A DNA stretch of 64,000 nucleotides from Litoditis marina (Eukaryota; Nematoda; Chromadorea; Rhabditida; Rhabditidae). Shown here one piece after another: positions 10,883 through 23,972 of this stretch. The DNA is taken from the NCBI GenBank assembly GCA_964036275.1, contig OZ038436.1, forward strand, positions 14,783,904 through 14,847,903, read 5' to 3'. A program made the translations under genes and the position numbers. The notes beneath the pieces were generated by a model. That model was not told the origin of the DNA and did no database searches. It saw only the letters and a list, made by a program, of their open reading frames with translations. Every line of letters begins with the position of its first letter. Within the stretch, counting starts at the first letter, position 1.

Positions 10883-13800
10883 ATGATGCGACAAGAGCGG
10901 CGTCGGCTCTTAGATGTCAATCTTCTCGCTTTCAGTCAGGTGAGAACACTTTCAGTATATTCAGTTTTCAGACAAATCGCGCGCAGCGCGAAGCGCTGCG
11001 TGTGAGTTGTGTTTGGTTTGGCCATTGCGCACCCATTTTTGGCTTTCAAACCACAAAAGTCTTCAAATAAAACATTTTTTCGAAATTTAAAAAAAGAGAG
11101 AGCTAGATATCTATTGAATACATGTTGTGTGAAAAAATTAGGAAAATCGGTCAAGGTTGAAAAAAGTTATGCTGTCGTGTCGTTATGAAAATTTCCGTTG
11201 TCCCTCGTCGCTCGTCGCTCGTCCAATGTCCGCATAGAAAATTATTTTTTTAACTACTGGACCAATTCGGCTGAAATTTGGCACACATGTGTAAACCCCA
11301 AAGTTAGCGCGGCCCAAGAAGTTTGGTGATGTCACGTTTCGTTTGGCGCTTGGCGCGGGCGCCAGTAGCAGGAAAATATGTGTTCCCATGGATGAAATGC
11401 TCCGAAATTTTGCACAGAGGTTAGATTAGTGAATCCCAGCCTTCTCTGAAAATTTGGTGTCATGGTTCATATTTGGCGCCAAACGCTGGCGCCCAGTGGC
11501 GCCAAATTAGAACAACGCCGGGCAGGTAAGGTAAAGAGCGAAATGTTTCACAGATGTCCGAACTATGAACATAGTTAACGAATACAGCTTGGATACCAAC
11601 ATTTCTTCGACATTCTGCGCCAAAACGGTACTTCATCCGCCAATTGGCGCCAAAATTGAAATTAGGGTTTCTGAACCAAAAAACAGTCATAAATTGTGCT
11701 AATTGGTCGAGGCCATTCATTCCAAGTTTTTTGTTACTAATTAGAGTAATTTATATTTGGCGCCAAACGCTGGCGCCCGGTGGCGCCAAATTAGAACAAC
11801 GCCAGGCAAGTAGGGTAACGAGCGAAATGTTCCACAGATGTTCGAACTATGGTCATAGTTAACGAATATGGCTTGGATAGCAACATTTCTTCGACATTCT
11901 GCGCCAAAACGGTAATTTATCCGCCAATTGGCGCCAAAATTGAAAATAGTGTTTCTGAACCAAAAAAACAGTCGAAAATTGTGCTAATTGGTCGAGGTCA
12001 TTCATTCCAAGTTATTTGTTACTAATTAGAGTAACATGTTCTGTATCTGGTGCCAATGGCTGGCGCCCGTTCGCGCCAATGGAGAAAATACTTTCTTACT
12101 GTAATGACGCAGATTTTTCACAATGCTCAGATTTCAATTACGGAAGCGGAAAGAAGCTGTTTTTTGAATATTTCAGGATCACATCGTTTGAAAACCTGGA
12201 ACTTTCAGATATCAGGATGTTTTATAGTCACCACTATTCAGAAATCGTTTTTCTAAGTCAACTCTAGAAGTGGTTGTACTAGTACAACTGGCAAAAAGAG
12301 AACAATTTGTAAAAAGTGGGGGACCAGGAAGTGTGTGAGTTCTGTTCGGTTTCACCGTTTTCTGCAAAAAGTGAACAATACGATGTTGTGAATGAGTGTG
12401 CAACAAAAAAAGAACAATACATTTGTTTGCACAACGATTCACAAGAAACAGAATATACAAAGTATAACTTGAACGTAAAAGAGCATAGTGGTTTCCCCTA
12501 AGAACGTTGTGAACCGTTGTGCAAACAAATGTATTGTTCTTTTTTTGTTGCACACTCATTCACAACATCGTATTGTTCACTTTTTGCAGAAAACGGTGAA
12601 ACCGAACAGAACTCACACACTTCCTGGTCCCCCACTTTTTACAAATTGTTACATGATGTAGGTTTCAGTGGAACACAAAGAACACACTAATCACAAGTCG
12701 ACAACTGAAACTTACTTTTTTGATACCTATACGACTATGACTTTCTTCATTTACATGGAAAACTGTTCTCTGTTGTATTTTGTATGTTTTTTTTTCAGTT
12801 GACCTTGTATTCTGTCTATACCAGTTGTATTAGTTTTTGTTGGTTTAGGATCTGGATCTCTCTGAAGTTGTTTTGCATCTCCAGGCAGCTGGGTTCTTCA
12901 CCGATGTCGTTGTAGACAAGATTACGGTAATTGTTTTGTTTGGACTAGTTTTTTTGAATATTGAGATATTTTGCATTATGATTTGTCCAAGCGCCCGAGT
13001 TAAAAATGCCATTATGCAAATGCAAATATTACTTTCACCGCGGAAGGTGATGTATTATTTGTAGTGTGCTCGATCGATTCAGCTTGCTTCTTGAGGTTTA
13101 TGTGAGAAACGTAAAAATAACCTTTCTCTTGTATCTGCTGCCACCAGCCGTTAACTTTGCATTTATGATCTGTCACTAACGCTGCTTGAGGAGATGTACT
13201 TATTCTCAAACAAAAAAACAATCTGCTCTCAAATTATATTGAAAGTTAGCCTCAATGAATGTGTTTATTTTGTAAATCACAACTATTTACAGCTGTCCAC
13301 CCAGTTATGTAACATTCTCTTTCACGGAACCAAATCTATTTTCTATTTATCTAATCGGTTCATCCATTTTTCAGGTTACGCAAGTAGATAATCTAAAACC
13401 AAAATTCGGTTAGCGGTTAAGTTACCAGAAACCGGGGTTAGATGTAGAATTCACCCTTCTACGTGTCTCTTTCCAGTCGTGTTCCTCACCTGGCGAGTCT
13501 CGACGAGCTCTACTTCGGGCAGTGAAATCTCGCGGAGACGCGGCCTTCGACGCGTTTTTCTATTCTCTGGTCCGATCGAGACAGGACCATTTGGCAGCAC
13601 TGCTCAGGCCGTTGGTTAATGACACCGTACTTCAGTCCATGTACGAATTTGAACTTTCTCTGTTTCTGCGGTAGTGATTGTTTCTAGACTTTGGAGGTTA
13701 TAATTTATGATATAGTGGAGGCGATAGTATAATGATTATGAACAAGGCACAGCGTAGTTTTTGATAGTTCCAACCTCGGATCATTTATATTATCAACAGC

Positions 13801-16800
13801 TTGCTGGCTTGGAGGGGGACGTTCAAGTATACCAGACACGGCGTTTTCGACTACAGCTTTAATGAATAACGAACTCGCATCCTCGGTTTTAAACGCTCCG
13901 CGTATGATTCGCGCGAAAATAAGATACGCAACGAAATAGTGCTGTGATCAGAACAAATTGCAGTGGGATACAGTGTCCCGCCACAAAAACTTTGTGGACG
14001 AAGCTCATTCAAGTTTAATCGCAAAAATTACCGTAGGCGGGAACGCCGTGCTGATTTTATTTCGAGCAACGTGTAAAATTTGTGTTTTATTTGGTTATTC
14101 TCAAATCATTATATAGCCTTTTTCTTCGAACAACTAATCATTAACTATAGCGTTGTTTCATACAGCGAACAGTATAACATGTTTTTGTTTTCAGTGAGAA
14201 TGAACCACGGAGTTCAGCTTCTGCCTCAAGTTCGTCATCCTCCTCCTCTCTTTGTGAATCCAAATGTTGGTTTTGTTTATTATTTAGTGAATTCATTAAA
14301 ATGTTAATCAACTCTTATTGAAGATAAAATCTACGTAAAATGGTAGTCACGTATTGTTGCTAGGAATTTAGAATAACCGAAAACCCCAACCAGCCAGTCG
14401 TGAGGTGTGCGCCGGTCCAGTCAGTTGCAATCTCATCTTGATTTGGAATTATGGGGTTGACAGTACATGGTAGCTTAACTCATTTACGTTCGGAAACAAC
14501 TTGTATCATACGTAGTATCCGCATCAAAATCATAACGTTGTTAATACAGCGTTTTGTGATTGTTTTTTCAACTCCACATCGATATCGTTACCTGAATAGC
14601 GTAATAAGTCCAGAATATGTACTTCTTTCTTGTCTAGCTAACTAAACTGCAATAGTTATAGTTTACGAAAGAAAGATTGGAAATTGCACCGATTCCAATT
14701 GAACTAGTCTCTTAGTTACTTTATCAAGTCGGGCTCACTGGTGTGCGCTTATATGTACTTTTCATGTTTTTTAATGTGTACTTTTCATGTTTTTTTTATC
14801 TTTAAATACAAATTGCAGCCCAAATTGATGAAAGCCCAATGGATTTGGCAGGAGTTTTGGAGAATCTTTCTGTGGAAGGAATAGATGGGAGTTCCGTTCA
14901 GGAACAATTGAACATGTACGAAAGGAATAAAACCACAGTATGTAATTTTATTCTTCTTATGTACTACTTTGGAATTTCACCATGAAGTTGAATTATAACT
15001 GTGCTTCTATAGTGTTACAGCTTGTAAATGATACACAACTTACAGAAACTATCAGTCATCATAGGTGAAAAGTCACGGGCCTATATGGTTCCTTTTAGGC
15101 CCGCGATTTCCGTAGCCGAAATCACCCTATTAGGGCCTACTAGGGGCGCTTAGGGTAACATTTGTCGTCTCAAATACTGGATTAAGTATGTTTGTCTTGC
15201 TCACCCTTGTGTATATACTCAAGAAATGTGAAAAAACATAGATTAGTGCAACATGGTTGCAATCAAAATAAAAAAATGAAAAAAGCTAGGTCGATATCGA
15301 AATCGCGGCCCTTTTCGGGCCTTCTGGGCCCGCGTTTGCGAAATCACCCGAAATTCCCCTTTTAGGGGCTAATAGTCCCTTGACTTTCCACCCGAGATGT
15401 TACTGTGACAGTGGCATTTGTTTCTCGACTTCGGTATGGGGCGAATTTCGCTTCTATATTCAATTTTTTTGTTGTTTTAGGTCTATCCAAATTTCTCCTC
15501 TCCGAAGGGCCTTTGTTTAATAATAAACAATGAACATTTTTCTTGTATGTCTCGTCGACAAGGTACTCAGGTATGTTCATATCCCAGTATAGGTGTTCAA
15601 ACACCCAGAAGAGTTTCAAAAGCGGGCTATATTTTTGCCAATCTAGAAGAAATAAGTTTAAAAAGTGTAGGCTGAACAGTGCAGTTACGTGGTAACGTGT
15701 TTCAACCTAAAAACGGCACGATTTGTGTCGAGTAGTGGCATCTTACTGATGTATGGGTATGTTTGTTTTGAAATAGCCAGGTTTGTTGTATTGTATGTGT
15801 ATCAACTGTAATAACACTGAAAGGGTCAAAGGAAAATACCTTTGTCTTAAATTTATATAATCGCTTACTCCACCACACCTGTGCGATGTAGCTGCACGCT
15901 AAGACATAAGTGGTCCTCAAACCTAATTTCATGAGGCTGTCATTGAGGCTAACCGCCGGGAGTTCATAGTCTGTCAACTGTCACCAACTGCTACCAGCCT
16001 CCCATATCAGTGTATCACGCATTCGCGACTCAAATATTGATCTCTATTTATTTATTTATGTAAGTTTCATGTTGTTCTGACGATTCACATGTTTGTGGGG
16101 TGTCTTCAACACTGTATTTCTTTTTTTAGGCGGATAAGACGAATCTTCAGAACTTGTTTACTCAACTCGGCTATAAAGTGATCCTTGAAGACGATTTGAC
16201 TGCGAAGGTAGGCACAGTTTACATTTACATTGATTTTTGATCACAAGATTGCTTTAATATGTTCCAATGAACGAAAACTCTCGGTACTGGTACGAAACAC
16301 TTTTATTGTGCGAAAGTGAAAAGTGTGAACGTTGGTGTTATGTAACCAAATGGTCCTGTCAAGTAATATCGAATGTTCAAGTGGGATTTTCTTTTTTTCT
16401 CCCTGAATAATTGCTCTGTTCAACAGGAACTTTTAATGGCATATTTGCAATAGGCTCATCTAATTTTCATTGCAACATGCAACTTGTATTTTTTCCAGGA
16501 GATGACCTCACGTTTGTCGGATTTCGCCCGAGATCCATTTCACCGAAGATCCTCCTCAGTTGTCATTGTAGTACTGACGCATGGCGAGCACGAGGTATTA
16601 TTAGGTGAGTTTTACCTCTGCTGGATATACGTAAGATCATATTTAAGTAAAGTTGTCCGAATAGGCAGAATATATCAAAGACGGAATACCTTTTCACCGA
16701 AAAAATAGAAAGTTCGTCTATTTTTGTCACAAGATCCCTAATTTTTACGTGTTTTCTAAAGATCTAAAATACGGACTACTTTTTGTTGGATTGTCGTACC

Positions 16801-19495
16801 TCACTAGGGTATGCGTAAGATTAATTTGTCGTAAACAGAAGATGATTCACAATCGGCTGTTGTATTATGGTGACCAAACTACAAAACTACACAAAATAAG
16901 GGCAATCCTTTCGGTCATAGTTTAAATTGAAGTAATTTCAAATTTGTATAAAAAAAACAACGGGTGATGCAATGAACCATCCAACAAAATCGACCTACGT
17001 TCGCCACTGTACCTTCTTCACCTTAGGTAAAGTACTAATTTTCAGACTTTTCCATTGCATTATTTATTTAATTGCTATTTATTTCATAGGTGTCGATGAT
17101 CAGCCAGTTTACGTTCAAAACTTCCTCTCGTGCCTGAATTCCGTGAATTCTCCCCATCTAGCCGGAAAGCCCAAGCTGATCTTCTTGCAAGCCTGTAGAG
17201 GAGGTTGGTTCGACTTCTAAAGGGTAGATAGCTATCTGGAATAACTTTAACCTACATCGATGATCAAGACATCCTCAGTATTTCTGATCTACGTTCTACT
17301 ATAACACATAGACATATTTTAAAGTTGGTTGAGATTCAACTGGTAAATAATATCGACTGCTTTCTCCTTCAGCGTAGCATTGCGTTTCAGACTGTATCAA
17401 TGAGGAGTGTATGGTCGAAAAGTTGAAATATTTTATAGAAAAATACGACCACGGCATCGCGACAACAGAAGTGGATGGTGGATCTCGCATCGATGGTTTC
17501 AATCCCTTCTCGTGCATCATTCCGCAGACGGAACGGCCTGTAGTGAGTTAATTATGTTTAGAATAGAACAGCAACATACCTACATCAGTGAGGTATGACT
17601 TATTTTCAAAATAGAGGCCGTTTTTCTATAAAACTGCGGTTAAAAATAAATTTGATTTTTCAATCAAAATACGTTTGCTGGCTGGCTAATAAGGAGCCCG
17701 TTTTCTGAATGGTTTTTGCTACCCGGACAACTATATGGAAGTCGAATGTTTATGGAAATCATAGTTCAGATATCGAAGTGTGAATTCAACCTCTATCTCT
17801 TTGTGAGAGGTGTGTAAAGCCTGGTTTGTTTTCAGAGAACAATTAGCGAATTAACCTCTTCGTGTCTAAAATCAATTCATATTCAGAGTGTAATCAGGTC
17901 ATATCTTACATTAAGAGTCAACAGAACTTTGAGAACTTTTCATATTTCATAAGATAATGTCAATGATTTTACGATGGATATAGTAAACGTTTCGTCTCCT
18001 TCTAGGAACTGAGTCGACTGCCTGTAGAGTCGGACTTTTTGATAGCATACGCCACTCCGCCGCGGTATGTCTCGTGGAGAAATAGTGTAAACGGCAGCTG
18101 GTTCGTGCAAGCCGTTTGCGAGGTACGATTATTCGACTAGATATACCATCAAAATATTGGCAGTCCGAGAGCGATATTGAGTATGCAATTCATACGCGAG
18201 GGGAATTTGTTTTTGTGTCTTTGGGGATAATCAAACTACAACACTGGGTTATATGTGAGGTTTTTTACCAGTTAAGTCTTGTTGAAGTTAGGGTAATTCA
18301 AAATTCAGGTTTTGAAGGCAAACGAGTGATTCAATTGATCATCCAAAAAAATCGCCCTGCTTTCGGGTAGAGGTGAAACGTACCACCTTTCTATTTCTCT
18401 CCTTTTTTCCAGTTCCTACTAGTTTGTATTAGTCATCCAAGCTTTTTTCTTGATTGATATAATTACAACTCATGTGAAAACTGAATCCTGTTATACCATA
18501 TTACATATTATGGTATATTAGGCCATTCATTTTTCACCTATGAATATTCAATACCTCGTAGCGAAAAAAATAAGCTGAAAATCAGCAGGTACACTAACGC
18601 ATACTATTGAAATAACGAGAAATTAAGCCATTTTGAGTTGATATTCTGACACATATTTTTGTTGATGCAAGGATAACATAAATATATAGAAAAGGTTGGC
18701 TGTGCATTGTTCATGAGGAGAAAAGGAATCATGTTTTTGCTCGAAGTATTCAGCATAACCTAGTCCCAAGTTTCTATAACTATCGTTATAGTAGACAGAA
18801 AATAATCATTTCAGGTTTTTGCGCGTCATGCACAGAACTGTGATCTGGTCGAAATGCTGACACTAGTCAATCAGCGGGTTTCGCAGAGTAAGTTTTTTGT
18901 CATCTGTTTATCCCTCTATCAATATTGAATTGAAAATGTTGTCTTTTGTAGACATAGACCTGTTTAGATTCACCCACTCGTTCAAAGTCTCAAGGATAAT
19001 CTTCTTCTCGAAATCTTTACATTTTCGTCACTGTTTTCAATAGACTGCAAAATTCAAAATGAGAGTTATATTTAGAACTATTTTTGGCAGACATCTGATG
19101 TACTCATGTGAGTGGGCGAATTGTTGATCGCACTTCGGACTTGGGAGTCATATACTCACGTTATCGTGGCAATGAGTTTTGTGGCTTGCGACCCTACAAT
19201 TTCAACCCGCAACCCCGTCAACACTGCAAACATTTTCATTGTTCCAGCGTTTTCGAGAAAAACCACAGATTTACTTGAGGATTTTGTTACCGGAAGCCCT
19301 GTAATTTTTAATTCCAATTCGGGATCTGCAAGACCTAAGTATAAGCAGACAGACGTGAGCGTATGTTGGTAGTTAATGCAGCTACAATTTACAGGCAAAA
19401 CGACTCGCAGTGAGAAGCAAATTCCGGACTTCAGCTGCCGCCTTCGCAAGAAGTTCTATTTCTTTCCGGGTGTCGAACGGTCTTCCGCCGTTTAG
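10883..19495 (+). CDS. ced-3: CED-3-type initiator/executioner caspase with N-terminal CARD
   Basis: Thirteen exons with matching phases give 439 aa: 10883-10939, 12849-12926, 13477-13640, 14195-14265, 14819-14937, 15481-15570, 16130-16207, 16499-16604, 17090-17203, 17391-17542, 18006-18122, 18815-18887, 19395-19495. The N-terminus [19 protein letters not shown] and the exon with [10 protein letters not shown] form the CARD (about 1-95), which in worms binds CED-4. A short Ser-rich linker follows. The protease domain contains [13 protein letters not shown], catalytic His in LTHGE (H247), catalytic Cys in QACRGD (C290), a VDG linker site (D321) likely used for processing, and YVSWRN (364-369). 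The last exon ends [15 protein letters not shown], very like known CED-3 ends. It cleaves after Asp and executes programmed cell death. Compared with C. elegans CED-3 (503 aa from memory) the linker is shorter and there are more introns. Confidence 0.97.
11471..12060 (+). repeat. Tandem repeat of ~284-290 bp, GGCGCC-rich, in ced-3 intron 1
   Basis: Units begin ATTTGGCGCCAAACGCTGGC at 11471 and 11755, and a third partial, diverged unit begins at 12045. Each unit carries three or more GGCGCC palindromes, then ACATTTCTTCGACATTCTGC and TGTGCTAATTGGTCGAGG. Related GCGC-rich sequence (GGCGCGGGCGCC) lies to the left at 11345-11365. It lies entirely inside ced-3 intron 1. Confidence 0.8.
12301..12650. 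mobile_element. Foldback element with perfect 136-bp arms in ced-3 intron 1
   Basis: The left arm starts AACAATTTGTAAAAAGTGG at 12301. The right arm ends with its exact reverse complement at 12650. By eye the outer 136 bases of each arm match without a mismatch, and pairing continues imperfectly to about 12445/12507 around a 60-70 base loop. No target duplication was obvious. In the ced-3 pre-mRNA it would form a long RNA hairpin. Confidence 0.85.
15065..15393. mobile_element. Small TIR element in ced-3 introns 5
   Basis: Inverted ends GGTGAAAAGTCACGGGCC and a reverse match ending TTGACTTTCCACC enclose GGGCC-rich sequence, with GCCCGCGATTT-type blocks in opposite orientation in the two halves. 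It lies between the caspase exons 14819-14937 and 15481-15570. It looks like an old MITE; no target duplication was identified. Confidence 0.5.
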
Positions 19496-21106
19496 GCCGC
19501 ATTATGCGTCTCTCTCACGTATTTCTGGTCTGCACAAGTTTTACTATGGTCTTTCTCTGTATAAGTGTGATCTCTATGTTTTCATAGCTTATTTCAACTT
19601 TGTCATATATCTTTCGTAGATGATAGTAGTTTTATTAAGTTTGTATCTCATGTTTTAGTGTTGGTGTTTTTAGTGCGTATAAGTTTGTCTCGGCATATCC
19701 TAATTCAGGTCTGCTGCGCATTTTGTTTGTAGTGTATATTTGTATTGTTGATCTTTGTACATTTGATCTATTTCAGTAAGTTCTCTCGTACATATCCGGT
19801 TGGTATCATCAGTTTCAGTTTGATTATTTATAGCGACACTGACTTTGCTGCTTTTTTTGTATGAAGTGTTCTAGACTGATTGTTTGCTTGTAGTTTTCAA
19901 CGTAAATGAATCCCTTGCAAGCAACGTAATTTGCATCCAGCCCCGAACAGTGTACACTCTGTTCAGTATTCCTTTGCTTATAACTTTGACGTGATTACTT
20001 TGAAAATAGGGCAACCGAGATAATCTGTCAGCACTCAACAACATCACTGCTAATAATCTTGTGTTTTTAGTACAACGCTATTCTGTTTCCATTAACTTCC
20101 TAGCAAGGGCTTCTATCTGCAAAACAGTGTAGCGAACACGCTAATTGAAAGTTATTACGACAAGTCAGTGCGGTGAAGCATAGAAAAACGGTGGTGTGCG
20201 GCATTAAAAATTAACAGTTGGTTTCCGTTCCCGTGAAAAAGCAGGCTATATACAGAATAAGTTCATTTCAACTTGATATTAGCAATATCATAACCTCTGT
20301 CTAGAAATCATAACGCTGGCGCAAAAAGTATGATTGCTGCCTATACGTAAAGTATGGGGGACGTCTCGTGTTTGCGCATTCTGAACGAGACAACCATCTG
20401 GTCACTACGACTGTTTCAAACCGATGGTGGGATTGCCCCCATGAAGAAGGAGGTAGAAGTTTAACGAATTGGGGGTCACACTTTAACGGACTCTCCGGCA
20501 TTCTCTGAGCACCAGGTCTCAGTAAGTATAGTGAATATATGAACATTCAGATCGAATTCTAGGCTCTAATGTGAATTTGTCCCTTGGTGTTTCATGCGTT
20601 TTCGAAGTCTTGCTACCAAAAACCAATTATGACGGGTCTAAGCTCTTTGGTTAATTTGACTCACGAAGAGTCTTTTTGACTCATATCGGCTGGCCGCTCA
20701 ACCACATCACATGAAGTAGGCAATGTGTTTTTCACTAGAAAGACCTTAATTATGGATGTATCAATTACTTTGCGAGAATGGAATGAGTTAACTTGCAGGG
20801 CTATGTGGTGGTGGAATCATGTTTACACTTGAAATCATTTTTTTTGTTTATAGTGAGTGGCCAAATATTAGTTGTAGATTGGTCGCGATAAGCGTCGTAA
20901 GTTACGTGTTTCGACCGAAAAGTGACGAGATCAAACTACAAACACTGGACTTTCTGTCGAAAGAGCAAACCTATATTCAACCTTTCATCACATAACTCCA
21001 CATTAACGTTATAGAGACATATTAGGTTATCTAGGACTTTTGGATGGTGGTATGATTAAGTTAATGTGCTCAGTAAGAGGGCACATTAACTTAGTTATAG
21101 AGACAC

Positions 21107-21450
21107 TAGGTTGAAGGATGTGGTTGTCGAGGCCACAAAACTCAAATTCTCTTTTTGTTCCAGAATCTCTCAGATGCATCCAGGTCGTTGGTCGTGACAG
21201 AGTGGCGCCCGTTCAATAGAAAACGTGGTCCAGGGCGTCCACTGGTTAGATGGAGAGATGAAATGGTTCTTGCCGTGCAAAGTTACAATCGTTCGATGCG
21301 AAGAGGTCGTGTCCGTCCGCCCAATGTCCGAGGCGAAGAGATATTGAGAATGTGCAGAGATAAAAATCTGTGGAAAGCGATAAAGGAACACCATATTGCA
21401 ACAATATGACGTGAATGAATAAATCTTGAATCTTGAATCTTGAATCTTGT
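21107..21450 (+). mobile_element. 5'-truncated non-LTR retrotransposon (LINE) 3' end
   Basis: An in-frame peptide up to the stop at 21407-21409 includes VTEWRPFNRKRGPGRPLVRW and later RMCRDKNLWKAIKEH. This is the typical C-terminal tail of RTE/CR1-like reverse-transcriptase proteins (EWRPR-GRPPTRW ... W...). It is followed by AATAAA and about three copies of TTGAATC, a microsatellite-like 3' tail as in such LINEs. The upstream reverse transcriptase is absent, so it is a dead fragment. A 27-bp direct repeat at 21079-21105 and 21604-21630 flanks the fragment plus the next hairpin. Confidence 0.75.
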
Positions 21451-21459
21451 AAGAGGGGG

Positions 21460-21577
21460 ACCCTGATTCAAGACGGTCAGTAAGTCTTTTCGTCCTGTTT
21501 TCATTTTCTCAGAGGGGTTCAACTGATGATGACCCAACCCTCTGAGAAAACCCAAAACCGTCTTGAATCAGGGTCGA
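21460..21577. repeat. Palindromic MITE-like hairpin
   Basis: CCCTGATTCAAGACGGT pairs with ACCGTCTTGAATCAGGG, and inner TCTCAGAGGGGTT pairs with AACCCTCTGAGA. A related but diverged unit lies at 40185-40320, with GACCCTGTTTCAAGACGAT, AGAGGGGTTCCACTGATGG and CTGACCCAACCCT. Confidence 0.7.
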
Positions 21578-22572
21578 AACGGTTCTAAGTTACATCTCTG
21601 ACTGGGCACATTAACTTAGTTATAGAGACAATTGGCAGCTTCGGTTTTGATTGTCTGAAAAAGGGTTCCTATAAGATGTAAAGAGTAGTGAAGATGGAGA
21701 ACACAAAAAATGGCAAATATACTTTCTTTCTCCTCACGTTTCACGTCAGTTTGTTTGACTGTACTTGCAACTATTCTTTCTCGCTGCAAATGAGTTCGAG
21801 ATGTTATGCACTTTGTTTTCAGAGATGAACAACATTCTTGACGTCAAACTTTCAGTGTTTTGTCCCGGTTCACCCATTCGAGAACTTCTCTATAGAACTA
21901 ATTAGAAGTTGTTGACGGACTACCGTATACGTCATTGTTTCGTATTCATATTTTCGGCTATAAGGTTATGACTTTGTTTTCCTCAAATTCACATAGAAAC
22001 ACGCAATGGTTTGTTCTTATACAAACCAATGTGGAAGAAACTTGGAAACATTTGTAGAAAAGATAACAAGTCAACCAATCTGAGCGAGTGAGTTCAGTTT
22101 TCGTGAGTTTGTTAGAATGACTTTTTCGCATCTCTCCCAACCACCACTACCCACTACGGTATTATTTAATTTTTTTCCCTAGTATTTGCTCTTTCTCTGA
22201 TAAGCGAGTGCCGCATTTCTCTCTAAAACACATGATCCCGGTGCTCTCATTCTCAAAACATAGTATCAGGGGTGGGAAACCCGCTAGATTATGCGCATGT
22301 TCACTTACTCGTTAAAAACATGGGAGTTCTCCTGCATCTGCATCAATTCAAGGGAAAAGGTAGATAATAACTAACCTAATTGTCCGAAAATAGTGGCACA
22401 ACAACCCTAAAAGGATGTGGATAATTGTTATTCAGAACATGGTTATTCTTTATGAATTACATAATGAGTTGTGAGCACTCACACGAGCTTATACTCTTAC
22501 GTTCTGTAAGAAGAAAGTGTACTCTTGGGTACGAAGTTTCAGTCTGATCTGCACAAAAATCCACCAGAAACT

Positions 22573-22668
22573 TCTCAGGAGTTTTTTTTTTCAAAATCGG
22601 ATTAGTCTGATATTTGACAAGAGCGTTGTTTTGTAGTCTTGAAAGTACTACTTGGTCGAATCTCAACA
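22573..22668 (-). CDS. Orphan exon candidate A, paralogous to 29294-29389
   Basis: On the minus strand an acceptor GTGTTTCAG opens a frame reading LRFDQVVLSRLQNNALVKY and on. A second copy at 29294-29389 starts at an equivalent acceptor and encodes nearly the same peptide, and most differences between the two are synonymous. No expected donor is present here, so this copy may be decayed, or the exon may read on into TPEKFLVDF. I do not recognise the family. Confidence 0.4.
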
Positions 22669-23972
22669 CTGAAACACTCGTGGATTGACTCTGGATCATG
22701 TGGAACAAAGACTACATAGGAAAATTTCACGTCGCACTATATGAGGTTTGCAGTATTCACTATAGAGCATTTAGCGATCGAACTGACCTAGATTCACGCA
22801 TAGTAGGAAATGGTTCGTCGCGATTTTACGCTAAACTAGAACTCAAACCGTTTTCTCACTGAATTAAGTAAGAAAAGGGACTGATTCAAGTCATTACTAA
22901 CGCAATATTCAATTTCTACCCCGGTTTTCTTTAGCAAACTGACACCACGAACGTTTAAACTCGCAGTTAATTTGTTGAAAAACGCATGTAGACTACAGGT
23001 GAAATAACGAATTGCTAATTGTTTTTCTATGGTCCTGCACAAATACATTAAGTTTTTCCGGTCATTCTTGCATTTGGTTGGAGGAGTTTTCGATCTAGTC
23101 TGATGCGTGAACCACTGCAAAAATTGCACAATCATGATAAACGTGAAAGACCTAACATTGCAAAAGCGTGCGGTAATGAAGGAGAACGGACAGGTCTTAT
23201 ATGCCGTTAGTACAACTTGTCTACTGATCAGAGCTTCAGGTCATAGACACACTACACTTGCCACCTAATGGATCAGACTAAACTTCGCAAGAATGAAAGA
23301 AGGGATTCTATACAGCAACAAATGATCTATACAGTATGTCGCTTCCTCTATTTCGGCGTCGACCCTGTCAATGATGTGACTGCTATAGCGGATGACCATA
23401 GCTGAGTTGTAGTTTGAACTCAATACACGCCTATAGTCGTTGCCAACAGGGAGGCGGGAGGATACTGTATATCTCACTTGTGTACGCACACATGTCTCCG
23501 ATTCCAAAGCGTGCCCGTCATGTGCTCTAACAGCTCAGTTGATAGCGTTCTCTTACGAAACTTTTGCTCCCCAGTTCGATTGCGGCAAGGGACAGAAATT
23601 TTTAAATTTGGCACTCACTATAAATTTACTGACTCTCGACTCACCAGATCAAACTACAAACACAGAGAAATAGAGCAATAAACGCCTTACCGGAATGCTT
23701 TGGAACGAACGAACCGTATACTAACAAAACCAACAAACACACATAGTCTGAGCTATTGGATTAAACTGTTGCCTGTATTTTGTTTTCTGACTTATTCGGT
23801 TGAACCGCTGCTTCATTTTCCAGTTAGTGACTGCATTGACCTGTTTTGAGGCGTGCTAATAAACTGCGTAATTAGACTACAACATGTCTGTTGGGCTGGC
23901 TCCTCCCCAGAAGGTGTACTGTGTTTTCTCCGCCCATTAATCAGCCCCCAGGCCATAAATAATATTAGCAGC

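Noticed and set aside
18950..19044. An alternative caspase exon after TTTTGTAG at 18949
   Set aside because: It is open but shows no caspase similarity and ends in a stop before the conserved C-terminus.
19090..19107. A tiny caspase exon after GGCAG encoding TSDVL, similar to a stretch in CED-3
   Set aside because: Its phase does not fit exon 12 (it gives a stop at once), whereas exon 12 joins exon 19395-19495 perfectly in phase.
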